Source: Cupriavidus pauculus (GTDB lineage: Bacteria > Pseudomonadota > Gammaproteobacteria > Burkholderiales > Burkholderiaceae). Taken from it: DNA of 64,000 nt. The notes beneath the pieces are model-generated. The model was not told the DNA's origin. It did not search any database and worked only from the letters and a program-made list of their open reading frames with translations. Positions 27,774-35,893 of the stretch are shown piece after piece (the first letter of the stretch is position 1; every line of letters starts with the position of its first letter). The translations under genes were made by a program, and so were the position numbers. The stretch covers positions 2,728,001-2,792,000 of the forward strand of contig NZ_CP033969.1 in assembly GCF_003854935.1 (NCBI RefSeq), read 5' to 3'.

Positions 27774-28633
27774 TGGTGTCTCGTGTGGTTTGAACATGAG
27801 ACAGTTTTCCAGAGCGACGCGTCAGTCGATAGGCGTCAATCCGGCTCATTTCGGCAGTGTATTGAACAAAGTAGCGCGCCCCAGCGTGCAGGCTTGATAC
27901 GCTGGAGAGCGGCAACCCCGAACTAATTGTGACAGCCAATATTGGGTGCCAGACTCATCTGGGTGGCGCTCATCGCACCGACGTCAGACACTGGATTGAG
28001 CTGGTGGAGGATGCACTCCCGTAGGGCTACGAGAGCCAGTTGAACGGGTGGTTTGAGGACTGAAAAACCTCGGTGCTCCGCGTTGCGGACCCGTGGCGAA
28101 CATCCTGAAGAGCTCATTCATTTTCAGGTGGAGCGCTGCCTTGCCCTCGAAGGATGTGAGCACGCTAGCCGGCACACCGAACGGCGTCGCTAGTTCTGCC
28201 ACAGCGCGGTGGCGCAATCAGCGCGACAGTAATGGGTGTTCTAGTGTTTGTGGCGCGCGGCGCCATTCGCCGCGCGCTTCTTCGTTGCGCCGCCCAAACT
28301 CCTCACAAACAGTATTTTTCGCCGGTTACGTGGCATCGCACGTTCGCCTTTCTGCAAGTCACACATATCTCAAACCGGTTGTTGACAGCCCAAAGACGAC
28401 TGGCTATTATTCGCTCATGTTGTCTTAATACAAGTTAAGACAACCAAGGTGTCGAAGATAGACATTTCCTTACATCTCACGAGGCGATGTCATCTCGAAA
28501 TGGCGGTCACGCTACGCAACTGGACTGTTTATCGCAATAGTCAGTCATCGAGCGTGACGCCTTCCCCGCGGAAGCTAACTGAATGAGCTCAACGCGTACT
28601 GCCCCACTTACGAGATAAGACTGGAGACGGCGA
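27774..28633. other. Long intergenic region, upstream of aconitase X
   Basis: About 0.85 kb. No gene recognised; a short minus-strand open frame at 27984-28217 (…VAELATPFGVPASVLTSFEG…) looks protein-like but matches no family I know and may be a decayed fragment. Contains the palindrome at 28418-28443. Confidence 0.4.
28418..28443. promoter_or_regulatory. Perfect palindrome, candidate operator of aconitase X unit
   Basis: GTTGTCTTAA-N6-TTAAGACAAC, a perfect 10+10 inverted repeat about 190 bases before the aconitase X start. Its TAAGACA block and the ATACAAGT within it also occur in the dyads at 33157-33189 and 35806-35840. Confidence 0.55.
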
Positions 28634-29869
28634 ATGCTTCTCAACGATGAAGAAACCGCAATGCTCAACGGAGAGCGCGGAAAGGTCCTGCAAATGGCGA
28701 TGCGCCATCAGGTTCAAGTCGGCGACTTCTTCGGAGCGCGCGATTTCGTACCCGTGACGCAGGCGCACGTGATGGCTGATACGGAAAGCTTGGGTCAGGC
28801 GGGTGTGATGTGGCTCGAAGGTCTCTCAGAGGCCTCCGACGGTCGCCACACTGTTTGCATCCCGACCATCACCGACCCGCGCGGCACGGATTTCAGCAAA
28901 GCCAACGACCTCGGTCAGCGTGACTGGATGGTTGAACTCGAGCGCCGCGCTATTCATGCTTTCGAACGCTTGGGCGTCAGCATGACCGACACCTGCATCA
29001 ACTATCAGACGGTGCTGGCCGCAACCCGTGGCGAACATGTTGCATTTGGTGACACCGGCGTCGTCATTTATTCGAATTCGGTGAACGGCGCACGCTCGAA
29101 CTTTGAAGGTGGGCCATCCGCATTGTCAGCCGGGTTGACCGGCCGTACGCCACGCTACGGCTACCATCTCGACGAGCAGCGTCAAGCGACGATGCGTTTC
29201 CGTGTTGATTTCACGCCGCGTACGCTCAACGAATGGGGTGCGCTCGGTGGCGTTATCGGTCGCCTGGCTGGTAACTACTGGCAAGTGCCGGTGATTGAAG
29301 GTATTGAGGGTGCGCCGACCTCCGACGACTTGAAGCACTTCGGCGCCGCGATGGCCAGTTTCGGTTCCATCGCACTCTTCCATCTCGTCGGTATTACGCC
29401 GGAAGCTCAGCGCATCGAAGACGTTGGCGGCGACAAGCTGCCGGTTCATCACCGTATTGACCGCGAACAAATCGATGCGCTCGCTGCAAGCTACGCAGTG
29501 ACCAAATCTATCGATGTCGTCGTCTTCTCCGCACCGCAACTGAGTCTGTACGAACTCCGCTCGCTTGCGGAACTCTGCGACGGCCGCAAGTTCAAGGTCC
29601 CGCTCCTTGCAGTCACTAGCCCTCAGGTGTCGCCCGACTCGGAGCGCTTCGGCTATACGCGTCGCATCGAAAGCGCTGGAGGTACCGTGCTGTCTGGTAT
29701 GTGCTTCTACCAGTCGTACGCACGTGAAATGTCTGAAGCGAAGGGCTGGAAAAAGCTTGCGACGAATAGCGCAAAGCTTGTGAACATTCTGGGTGGCTAC
29801 GGATACACGCCGATGCTGGCATCGATGGAAGAGTGCGTCGCTGCTGCGGAAAAAGGAGAACTGGCATGA
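28634..29869 (+). CDS. Aconitase X, large (catalytic) subunit
   Basis: 411-residue AcnX catalytic domain (DUF521). Family signature YSNSVNGARSNFEGGPSALS followed by TGRTPRYGYHL, with cysteine motifs VCIPT (C75), TDTCINYQ (C121) and SGMCFYQSY near residue 353 as likely Fe-S ligands. Two-subunit bacterial AcnX proteins characterised so far are cis-3-hydroxy-L-proline dehydratases; archaeal ones dehydrate mevalonate 5-phosphate. The small subunit overlaps by ATGA. A GGAGA ribosome-binding site precedes the ATG. The exact substrate here is open, because the gene may share regulation with a decarboxylase and a GMC dehydrogenase. Confidence 0.85.
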   Translation: MLLNDEETAMLNGERGKVLQMAMRHQVQVGDFFGARDFVPVTQAHVMADTESLGQAGVMWLEGLSEASDGRHTVCIPTITDPRGTDFSKANDLGQRDWMVELERRAIHAFERLGVSMTDTCINYQTVLAATRGEHVAFGDTGVVIYSNSVNGARSNFEGGPSALSAGLTGRTPRYGYHLDEQRQATMRFRVDFTPRTLNEWGALGGVIGRLAGNYWQVPVIEGIEGAPTSDDLKHFGAAMASFGSIALFHLVGITPEAQRIEDVGGDKLPVHHRIDREQIDALAASYAVTKSIDVVVFSAPQLSLYELRSLAELCDGRKFKVPLLAVTSPQVSPDSERFGYTRRIESAGGTVLSGMCFYQSYAREMSEAKGWKKLATNSAKLVNILGGYGYTPMLASMEECVAAAEKGELA

Positions 29870-30357
29870 GCGAACTCGTATTGACGGCGCGTCACGCGCT
29901 CGGAAAGAAAGTCTCGGGAGAAGCACTGGTTGCGAAGGATGGATTTTCCGCTCGCTACGACTTGAATCGTCTCGAAGGTGTCTTCTCTCGTCCGGCACAT
30001 AAGCTGGTCGGCCAGTCGTACGTTGGCCGGGTTCTGGTTTTAGACACAGCGAAAGGTGGGGTAGCGAGTGCCTGGATGCTCCACGAGATGCAATCGCGGA
30101 ACATGGCACCCGTCGCAATCATCTTCAACACGGTCAACACGATTCTGGCGCAAGGCGCAGCCCTCGGGGGAATCTCAATGCTGGCTGGCTTTGACCAGGA
30201 TGTGACCGAACTCATTCCACACGGCTCGCTGGTTGAAGTCGACCCGGAGACAAAAACGCTTCGCCTTCTGCGAGGGGGCTCAGGTGACACGGCCCCAGCC
30301 ACGTTTGCTCACGGACAATCAGAAACATCTCCTGTCCATCTCAAGCCGCGGCACTGA
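29866..30357 (+). CDS. Aconitase X, small (swivelling) subunit
   Basis: About 163 residues of DUF126: an N-terminal beta-rich swivel (SGEALVAKDGFSARYDLNR), LVLDTAKGGVASAWMLHEM and AIIFNTVNTILAQGAALGGI. ATG at 29866 overlaps the large-subunit stop, a translational coupling expected for a 1:1 complex. Confidence 0.85.
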   Translation: MSELVLTARHALGKKVSGEALVAKDGFSARYDLNRLEGVFSRPAHKLVGQSYVGRVLVLDTAKGGVASAWMLHEMQSRNMAPVAIIFNTVNTILAQGAALGGISMLAGFDQDVTELIPHGSLVEVDPETKTLRLLRGGSGDTAPATFAHGQSETSPVHLKPRH

Positions 30358-30381
30358 GCGCGCTGCAACCCGTTGGACCGT

Positions 30382-30404
30382 AACGCCGCCTTTATGGCGG
30401 CGTT
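30382..30404 (+). terminator. Hairpin after aconitase X
   Basis: AACGCCGCC-TTTAT-GGCGGCGTT, a perfect 9-bp stem just after the small subunit. The following sequence is only weakly T-rich, so termination may be partial. Confidence 0.6.
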
Positions 30405-30507
30405 GTTCTCGGTGCTTCAATACCGAGCCACTTCTTTGCCCCACGAGTTTCGATGCCGACTGCGCATCGACCGGTCAGCCTCGGGGACCGTACTGTCGCA
30501 GCTAGCT

Positions 30508-32238
30508 ATGAAAAATGCCTCTTGCCTGCTCCGGACCTTCTTGTGGAAGGCCGTGCGCCAACCCGACACGCACGCAATGCTTCTTTGGGCCGTTGTCGTG
30601 GGAATTGTTGGCGCCTACGCGATGGCTGCATTTCGAGAAGGTATAGATTTGCTGCAGCGAACGATTGGGGGGGAGCCCGGGAATTTTGTTGAGTTTGCGA
30701 AGGCTTTGCCGTGGCCTGTTCGGATTGCTGTGCCGACGGTGGGAGGCCTGATAGCTGGCGGGTGCTTGCTTCTCGCGCGTCGGGGTTCCTCAGGCTCGGG
30801 TGCTGACTATATGGAAGCTGTCACCGTTGGAGGCGGTGTAGTGCCCGTGTGGCAAAGCATCTGGCGGACTATTTCGTCGCTTTTTTCAATTGCCAGCGGC
30901 GGCTCAATCGGTCGAGAGGGCTCAATGGTTCAACTCGCGGCCCTGTGCTCTTCGGTTGTCGGCCGGCTGTTTCGTTTCGACCCGGCTCGCCTGCGCGTGC
31001 TCGTCGCGTGCGGTGCGGCAGCAGGCATCACATCGGCGTACAACGCACCAATTGCTGGCGCGTTCTTCGTCACTGAGTTGGTCCTCGGTTCGATGGCGAT
31101 GGAATGGTTCGGTCCCATCGTAGTTTCGTCAGTCGTCGCCAACATTACCATGCGTGAATTCGCTGGTTACAGACCTCCCTATGAGATGCCGTCGTTTCCT
31201 ACGGTCACCGGGATGGAGGTCCTCCCATTTGTTGTCCTCGGCCTACTTTGCGGAATTCTGGCCCCTCGATTTCTTCAACTGCTCGCGATTTCCAAGAAGG
31301 GATTTGGCAAGCTGCCACTTTTTCTTCCGATGAAGCTCGCATTAGGAGGCTTAATAGTAGGCATTGTCTCCGTTTGGGCGCCAGAGGTGTGGGGCAATGG
31401 TTACGAGGTTGTGAACTCGCTGCTGCATCAGCCGTGGACGTGGACCGCGCTGCTCGTTGTGCTGGTCTTAAAAATCATCGCAACGCTCGCAACAGCTGGG
31501 ACAGGTGCAGTTGGAGGCGTTTTCACGCCAACGCTATTTGTCGGGGCAGTCATCGGATGTATCTACGGAATTGGTGTTCAGAACATATGGCCACAGGCGA
31601 GCGCCGAGCCCTACGCCTACGCAATCGTCGGCATGGGCGCTTTCCTGACAGCGGCCACCAATGCGCCTTTGATGGCAATTCTCATGATTTTCGAGATGAC
31701 CCTCTCATATCAGGTAGTCCTGCCGCTAATGCTTTCCTGTGTCATCGCATACTTCGTGGCTCGCAACGCCGAGCACAGTGCAATGTACGAAGTGACGGTA
31801 CGGCGCAATCGTGAGTTGAAAGACCGGTCGAAACTCGCTGCTATGAGAATGCGGGAGTTGGTCAGGCCCGCAGACACTATCGTCCCGCTCAACGCATCGG
31901 TCGAGGCGATGACTCGTATGTTTGCGGAACATCCCGTGAAGTATCTCTACGTCGTCGACGAACGTCAGCAGTTCTGTGGTGTAGTCGCATTGGACGACGT
32001 CGCTTCTGATTTGGCGGCTCCTCGGATTCCACGGCGTAGAACTGCGTCGGACTTCCTCTTACCGGAGTTTCACGTCCTTACCCCAGATATGACGTTGGGC
32101 CAAGCCTTGCAATTGTTCCTCAAGTTTCGTGGGGAACGCCTTCCGGTTATCGACCCGACCTCCAACAGTTCATCGATTCTCGGGGTCGTGTACAAGACGT
32201 CGTTGCTGGACGCGTATGGCCGAATGAGTCCTTCCTGA
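30508..32238 (+). CDS. ClC family anion channel/antiporter with CBS pair
   Basis: 576 residues from ATG 30508. The ClC selectivity motifs are present in variant form: GSGADYMEAV (for GSGIP), GGSIGREGSMVQ (for GREGP) and GAVGGVFTPTLFVGA (GGxFxP). The C-terminal 150 residues hold two CBS domains (MRELVRPADTIVPLNASVEA and LTPDMTLGQALQLF). Inner membrane. The typical gating glutamate is kept in GREG. Its place directly after aconitase X suggests a role in anion balance or export linked to the pathway, but this is inference. No good ribosome-binding site is visible at this start. Confidence 0.85.
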   Translation: MKNASCLLRTFLWKAVRQPDTHAMLLWAVVVGIVGAYAMAAFREGIDLLQRTIGGEPGNFVEFAKALPWPVRIAVPTVGGLIAGGCLLLARRGSSGSGADYMEAVTVGGGVVPVWQSIWRTISSLFSIASGGSIGREGSMVQLAALCSSVVGRLFRFDPARLRVLVACGAAAGITSAYNAPIAGAFFVTELVLGSMAMEWFGPIVVSSVVANITMREFAGYRPPYEMPSFPTVTGMEVLPFVVLGLLCGILAPRFLQLLAISKKGFGKLPLFLPMKLALGGLIVGIVSVWAPEVWGNGYEVVNSLLHQPWTWTALLVVLVLKIIATLATAGTGAVGGVFTPTLFVGAVIGCIYGIGVQNIWPQASAEPYAYAIVGMGAFLTAATNAPLMAILMIFEMTLSYQVVLPLMLSCVIAYFVARNAEHSAMYEVTVRRNRELKDRSKLAAMRMRELVRPADTIVPLNASVEAMTRMFAEHPVKYLYVVDERQQFCGVVALDDVASDLAAPRIPRRRTASDFLLPEFHVLTPDMTLGQALQLFLKFRGERLPVIDPTSNSSSILGVVYKTSLLDAYGRMSPS

Positions 32239-32276
32239 CGACACGCAAAAGACGGGCACGCGTGCCGGCACGAGCA

Positions 32277-33056
32277 TCAATCCACGGTCTGCGCGTCGAA
32301 CAGGGCCTTAAACTGCAGTGCTGCCTCCTTCAAAACTGGCAGTTTCAAAAGCAACTCCTCCAGACTGCTTCTGGGGGCAGCCGCGTGACATACGAGCGCA
32401 ATGGCATTGCGCGAAGAACCCGTAATTACAGGCACAGCTACACCGACCATGCCGATGATGAATTCCTCCCTGTCGGTGGAGATTCCCTTCTCAGCAAGAC
32501 GCGTGAGTTCATCGTCCAACTTCGCTCTGTTGGTGATGGTGTGTGGCGTGCGCGGGCTAAGCGTGAGCCGGTCCAGAAGTGCAGCGCGCTCAACGGGCGG
32601 GAGCTGCGACAAGAATAATTTTCCGCCTGCGGTGCAGTGAAGCGGGTGTCTGGAGCCAAGCTCCAGATGCATCCTCAACGGCTCCGACGTTTCGACGCGC
32701 TCGAGGTACAGCACGCAATCACCATCGAAAGCTGAGAGATTACATGTTTCGCCAAGGCGCGAGACCAACCCACGAAGCACTGCCCGGCATTCGCGTCGGA
32801 ACGAACTGTTGCTGAGGGTTGACGCGGCAAGTTGGACGGTACGCGGGCCGGGTATGAGTCCTCTTGTGTCCGGCATCCGTGCCAGATACCGACTAGAAAT
32901 CAACAGGTCCACGAGCCGCGCTGCGCTGGCCTTCGGAATATCCAGTCGCATCGCTATCTGCGCAATTGTGACCGGTTGATTCGAGGCAGAAACCCGCTCG
33001 AGAAGGCTGAGTAGCCTGAGCATCTTGTGCTCTTGGAGCATATCGGAGGTGGTCAT
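32277..33056 (-). CDS. IclR family transcriptional regulator
   Basis: 259 residues from the ATG at 33056, which has a GGGAG ribosome-binding site; an ATG at 33074 adds six residues. N-terminal winged helix (LLSLLERVSASNQPVTIAQI, MRLDIPKASAARLVDLLIS) and a C-terminal GAF-like effector domain (LELGSRHPLHCTAGGKLFLS). IclR proteins commonly control catabolic genes of hydroxy or aromatic acids. Divergent from the ComDE-like decarboxylase, with the dyad at 33157-33189 between them. Confidence 0.9.
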   Translation of the reverse strand: MTTSDMLQEHKMLRLLSLLERVSASNQPVTIAQIAMRLDIPKASAARLVDLLISSRYLARMPDTRGLIPGPRTVQLAASTLSNSSFRRECRAVLRGLVSRLGETCNLSAFDGDCVLYLERVETSEPLRMHLELGSRHPLHCTAGGKLFLSQLPPVERAALLDRLTLSPRTPHTITNRAKLDDELTRLAEKGISTDREEFIIGMVGVAVPVITGSSRNAIALVCHAAAPRSSLEELLLKLPVLKEAALQFKALFDAQTVD

Positions 33057-33156
33057 TCGTCTCCCTGGGGGCATCGTGCTTTCTTGTTCGAAGAAGCATT
33101 TTTAGTCTCAAATTCCGACAAATCTCGTGTTTCTGCTTGCGGTCGTCTGCTTCGCA

Positions 33157-33189
33157 TTGTATCAAGATGATAAGACATTTAGATACAAG
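33157..33189. promoter_or_regulatory. Dyad operator between iclR and decarboxylase genes
   Basis: TTGTATC at 33157-33163 and GATACAA at 33182-33188 (18-base spacer), with TAAGACAT inside at 33171-33178. Aligns without gaps to the site at 35806-35840. The TTGTAT/ATACAA arms match the half-site pattern bound by HutC-type GntR regulators. Confidence 0.65.
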
Positions 33190-33433
33190 TCGTAAACCCG
33201 AGAATCAGTGCGTCTTGGGTAGCGACCGACGATGGAGACACCCCCAATGTGTACCTTCCGGCCCATCTTCGTGATGTGGCACCAACTCCTGCTTTCTATC
33301 CGTTCAAGGCTGCGTTCCGACGCTTCCGTCACTGTGAACGGCAGCGTTGCTTCGGCCCCAAGCCGCCGCAAAAACTATTCGCTCGCCATCCTGCATGCGG
33401 GCATGTAACGCGCGCCAGCGCAATGAGGTCAGT

Positions 33434-34006
33434 ATGGACAACGATTTCACTCAACACTCTGTCAGCGCGGCCAAGGTGATTGGCGAATTCCATAAGTGCG
33501 GAATCGACTTCGTCACGACGGTTCCGGACATGTTGCAGATTGCTCTTCATCAGGCGCTCGAGGACCAGAACAATGGTATCCGCGTAGTGCCCACAACGAC
33601 CGAAGACCAGGCGGTCGAAGTGGCCGCGGGTCTGTACGCGGGCGGGCGCAGTGTCGCGATTCTCGTGCAAAACCAGGGCTTCTATGCAGCAATCAACAGT
33701 GTTCGAGCGCTTGGCCTCGACTCGAAGATTCCGATGCTTTTTGTGGTCGGCCAGTTCGGACGCGAGTTCGCGAATCTTGGGAAGGACCCACGGGAATCCC
33801 GTCGTCTGATGGTGCGAATGCTCGAGCCCTTGCTGGAAACACTCGATATTCCGTACTGGCGACTCGAGGCGCCGGGGGACGAAAGACATATCGCGGCCGC
33901 TTGGGCCGCATCCCGGGAACGCAAGGGACCAGCTGTACTTATCGCGGGTCACTTCATGGGATTCGCGCAATCCAACGATGCCGACAAGGTAAAGCAGTCA
34001 GTTTGA
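33434..34006 (+). CDS. ThDP-dependent decarboxylase alpha subunit (ComD-like)
   Basis: 190 residues from ATG 33434. Pyrimidine-binding half of a split thiamine-diphosphate enzyme: TTTEDQAVEVAAGLYAGG with the cofactor-activating Glu57, QNQGFYAAINSV, and a C-terminal region like sulfopyruvate decarboxylase ComD and phosphonopyruvate decarboxylase. Acts with the beta subunit 11 bases downstream to decarboxylate a 2-oxoacid to an aldehyde. Substrate not determinable by eye; sulfopyruvate is one candidate. Confidence 0.8.
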   Translation: MDNDFTQHSVSAAKVIGEFHKCGIDFVTTVPDMLQIALHQALEDQNNGIRVVPTTTEDQAVEVAAGLYAGGRSVAILVQNQGFYAAINSVRALGLDSKIPMLFVVGQFGREFANLGKDPRESRRLMVRMLEPLLETLDIPYWRLEAPGDERHIAAAWAASRERKGPAVLIAGHFMGFAQSNDADKVKQSV

Positions 34007-34017
34007 AGGAGCCAATC

Positions 34018-34611
34018 ATGAACATGTCTACTGCAGAAGCGTGCGAAGTAATTCAGAAGGTCCGTGGCGATGCCATCGTCGTTTGCACAATGGGTGCGAT
34101 GAACGCTCTGGACAAGATTTCCACCGACCCGCTGAACGTCGCGTGCGTTCCCCTGATGGGCGGGGCGGCGTCCTTGGGGCTGGGACTTGCCTTGGCGCAG
34201 CCGAAACGTCCCGTGTTCGTCCTCGACGGAGACGCCAGCCTTCTCATGGAGTTGGGAGGATTGGTGACGGTAGCGCAAGCTGCGCCGGGAAAGTATGTCC
34301 ACTTCCTGTTCAACAACAGCACTCAGTTTTCCGGCTTAGGGAATCTGGACACGCCAGGCGCCGAGACTGTGGACTTCGTAGGCCTTGCCCGTTCGGCAGG
34401 CTATAAGACGTCGCAACGCATCTGCGACCTGGAAGACCTCGAACGCAAGCTTCACTCGATTTTGAGTGGACCGGCACCGGCCTTCGTGGAATTGGTTGTA
34501 ACAAAGGAAGCACCCACGCTTGGCACCACCAAGCCCTCCGTGGAGATGACCGACGCGCGATTCACCCGCATGGGCGATGAATTGCGCCGCATTCGTAGTC
34601 ACCTCGTCTGA
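34018..34611 (+). CDS. ThDP-dependent decarboxylase beta subunit (ComE-like)
   Basis: 197 residues from ATG 34018. Diphosphate-binding half with the ThDP motif: GDAS at 71-74, then NN at 99-100 (28-residue spacing), preceded by MGGAASLGLGLALAQPKRPV. This is the ComE/phosphonopyruvate-decarboxylase C-terminal type. GGAG ribosome-binding site just before the start. Forms the active enzyme with the alpha subunit. Confidence 0.85.
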   Translation: MNMSTAEACEVIQKVRGDAIVVCTMGAMNALDKISTDPLNVACVPLMGGAASLGLGLALAQPKRPVFVLDGDASLLMELGGLVTVAQAAPGKYVHFLFNNSTQFSGLGNLDTPGAETVDFVGLARSAGYKTSQRICDLEDLERKLHSILSGPAPAFVELVVTKEAPTLGTTKPSVEMTDARFTRMGDELRRIRSHLV

Positions 34612-34780
34612 TTTTTGATTGCGTAAGCGGTGCCGCAATGCGATGAAAGAGAAAGGGATTGGAGAGAGCCTGAGAGCGCGTCTTCGAAGATGCGATGACC
34701 AACCAATAACAAGTCCAGTCCTGCGCTCACGATGGACCGTCGAGCCTTTCCTCTGAGGAAAGACTCGACTTCGCACATCT

Positions 34781-35719
34781 TTATTTCTCTGTTGCGCGGG
34801 ATGCGGCGCCGTTCACGTTCTTGATTGACGAGGCCACGGGCAAAGGACCTTGAACGCTCAGCGAAAACTCGTAATTTTCCGGGCGAATGTAGAACGAAGT
34901 ACGTTCGCGCAAAGCACCATCGCTGCCGAAAGACTCGCGCTCCATGACGAGAAGGGCAGCCTTCGCAGAAAGTCCCAGGAGTTGGCCGACTGAGGCGCCC
35001 GCAGAGCGAGCGCGAATTCGAACCTCTGCTCTCGTCACGGTTAGCTTCAAGACGCTTTCCAACAATCCATAAATGGGGGTGCGGTTCACCTGCTCCCAAG
35101 TTAATCCGCTAGCCTCCGGCGGCAGCGTCGACACAACAAGCGCAATGGGTTCGTCATCAACCAGATACAGGCGTCGCAGCTGGAAGCAATCGGCATCGGT
35201 TGCGCCAAACGCCTGACGTAAGCTTTCTGAAGCAGATGCAGGCCCAAATTCAAGCAGCTTCGTTTTCGGCTCCACACCTTGCGCGATGAGTGCGTCGTAA
35301 AACCCTCGCATCGGCTTCAGGTCGTGCAAGAACTTTTGCCGCGACACGAAAGTGCCTTTGCCCTGCTTGCTAACGACGTACCCCTCAGCCAGCAACTGGG
35401 CAATGGCCTGGCGAACCGTCACGCGACTCACTCCGAAACGGTGAGTGAGCTCATTCTCCCCGGGTAGCTTGCTGTCAGTCGCGAAGGAACCTGAGTCGAT
35501 GTCCGAGCGCAACAGGTCGGCAATCTGCATATACAGCGCCGTTGGACTTTCCCGATTTAGAAGAGACTCGCCCGCCACAGTTCCAGACTGCTTTTCAGCA
35601 ACCGCTGTGTTGTCATCCTCCGTCGTTTCCGGCGCCGGGGGAAGTGGGGTCAAACGTCGACGCGATGCGCCGCGCTTTTCAGGGTTTCCTTGCATCAGGG
35701 TCCGTTCCGAGAGGGTCAA
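34781..35719 (-). CDS. GntR family regulator, HutC/UTRA type
   Basis: 312 residues. Residues 1-57 are an unusual charged, proline-rich extension; the winged helix follows (LYMQIADLLRSDIDSGSFAT, ELTHRFGVSRVTVRQAIAQL, GKGTFVSRQ) and then a UTRA effector domain (FQLRRLYLVDDEPIALVVST … ERTSFYIRPENYEFSL). Divergent from the GMC dehydrogenase, with the TTGTAT/ATACAA dyad between them, so it is the best candidate for binding that motif and thus for controlling the aconitase X, decarboxylase and GMC units. Shorter in-frame starts (35695 and below) are possible. Confidence 0.85.
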   Translation of the reverse strand: MTLSERTLMQGNPEKRGASRRRLTPLPPAPETTEDDNTAVAEKQSGTVAGESLLNRESPTALYMQIADLLRSDIDSGSFATDSKLPGENELTHRFGVSRVTVRQAIAQLLAEGYVVSKQGKGTFVSRQKFLHDLKPMRGFYDALIAQGVEPKTKLLEFGPASASESLRQAFGATDADCFQLRRLYLVDDEPIALVVSTLPPEASGLTWEQVNRTPIYGLLESVLKLTVTRAEVRIRARSAGASVGQLLGLSAKAALLVMERESFGSDGALRERTSFYIRPENYEFSLSVQGPLPVASSIKNVNGAASRATEK

Positions 35720-35805
35720 ACGGCGTGCTTTTTCAGTTCAAAAATGCGGCTTCAGGCTCAGATTCCAGAGTCAACCGCGTTTTCGCTTGCACCGCCAAAA
35801 GTGCC

Positions 35806-35840
35806 GTTGTATCAATATGGTAAGACATCTGCATACAAGT
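35806..35840. promoter_or_regulatory. Dyad operator between gntR and GMC dehydrogenase
   Basis: TTGTATC at 35807-35813, TAAGACAT at 35821-35828, ATACAAGT at 35833-35840: the same three blocks with the same spacing as at 33157-33189. Lies about 55 bases before the GMC start and 87 bases before gntR. Confidence 0.65.
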
Positions 35841-35893
35841 TGCAAATGCAAGGCGCTCCCCAAAGCGCGATAGAAATCAGGAGACACGGCAGC

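Noticed and set aside
27984-28217. Minus-strand frame containing ELATPFGVPASVLTSFEGKA
   Set aside because: Looks protein-like but no family recognised, no partner and no start signal; left as possible decayed sequence.
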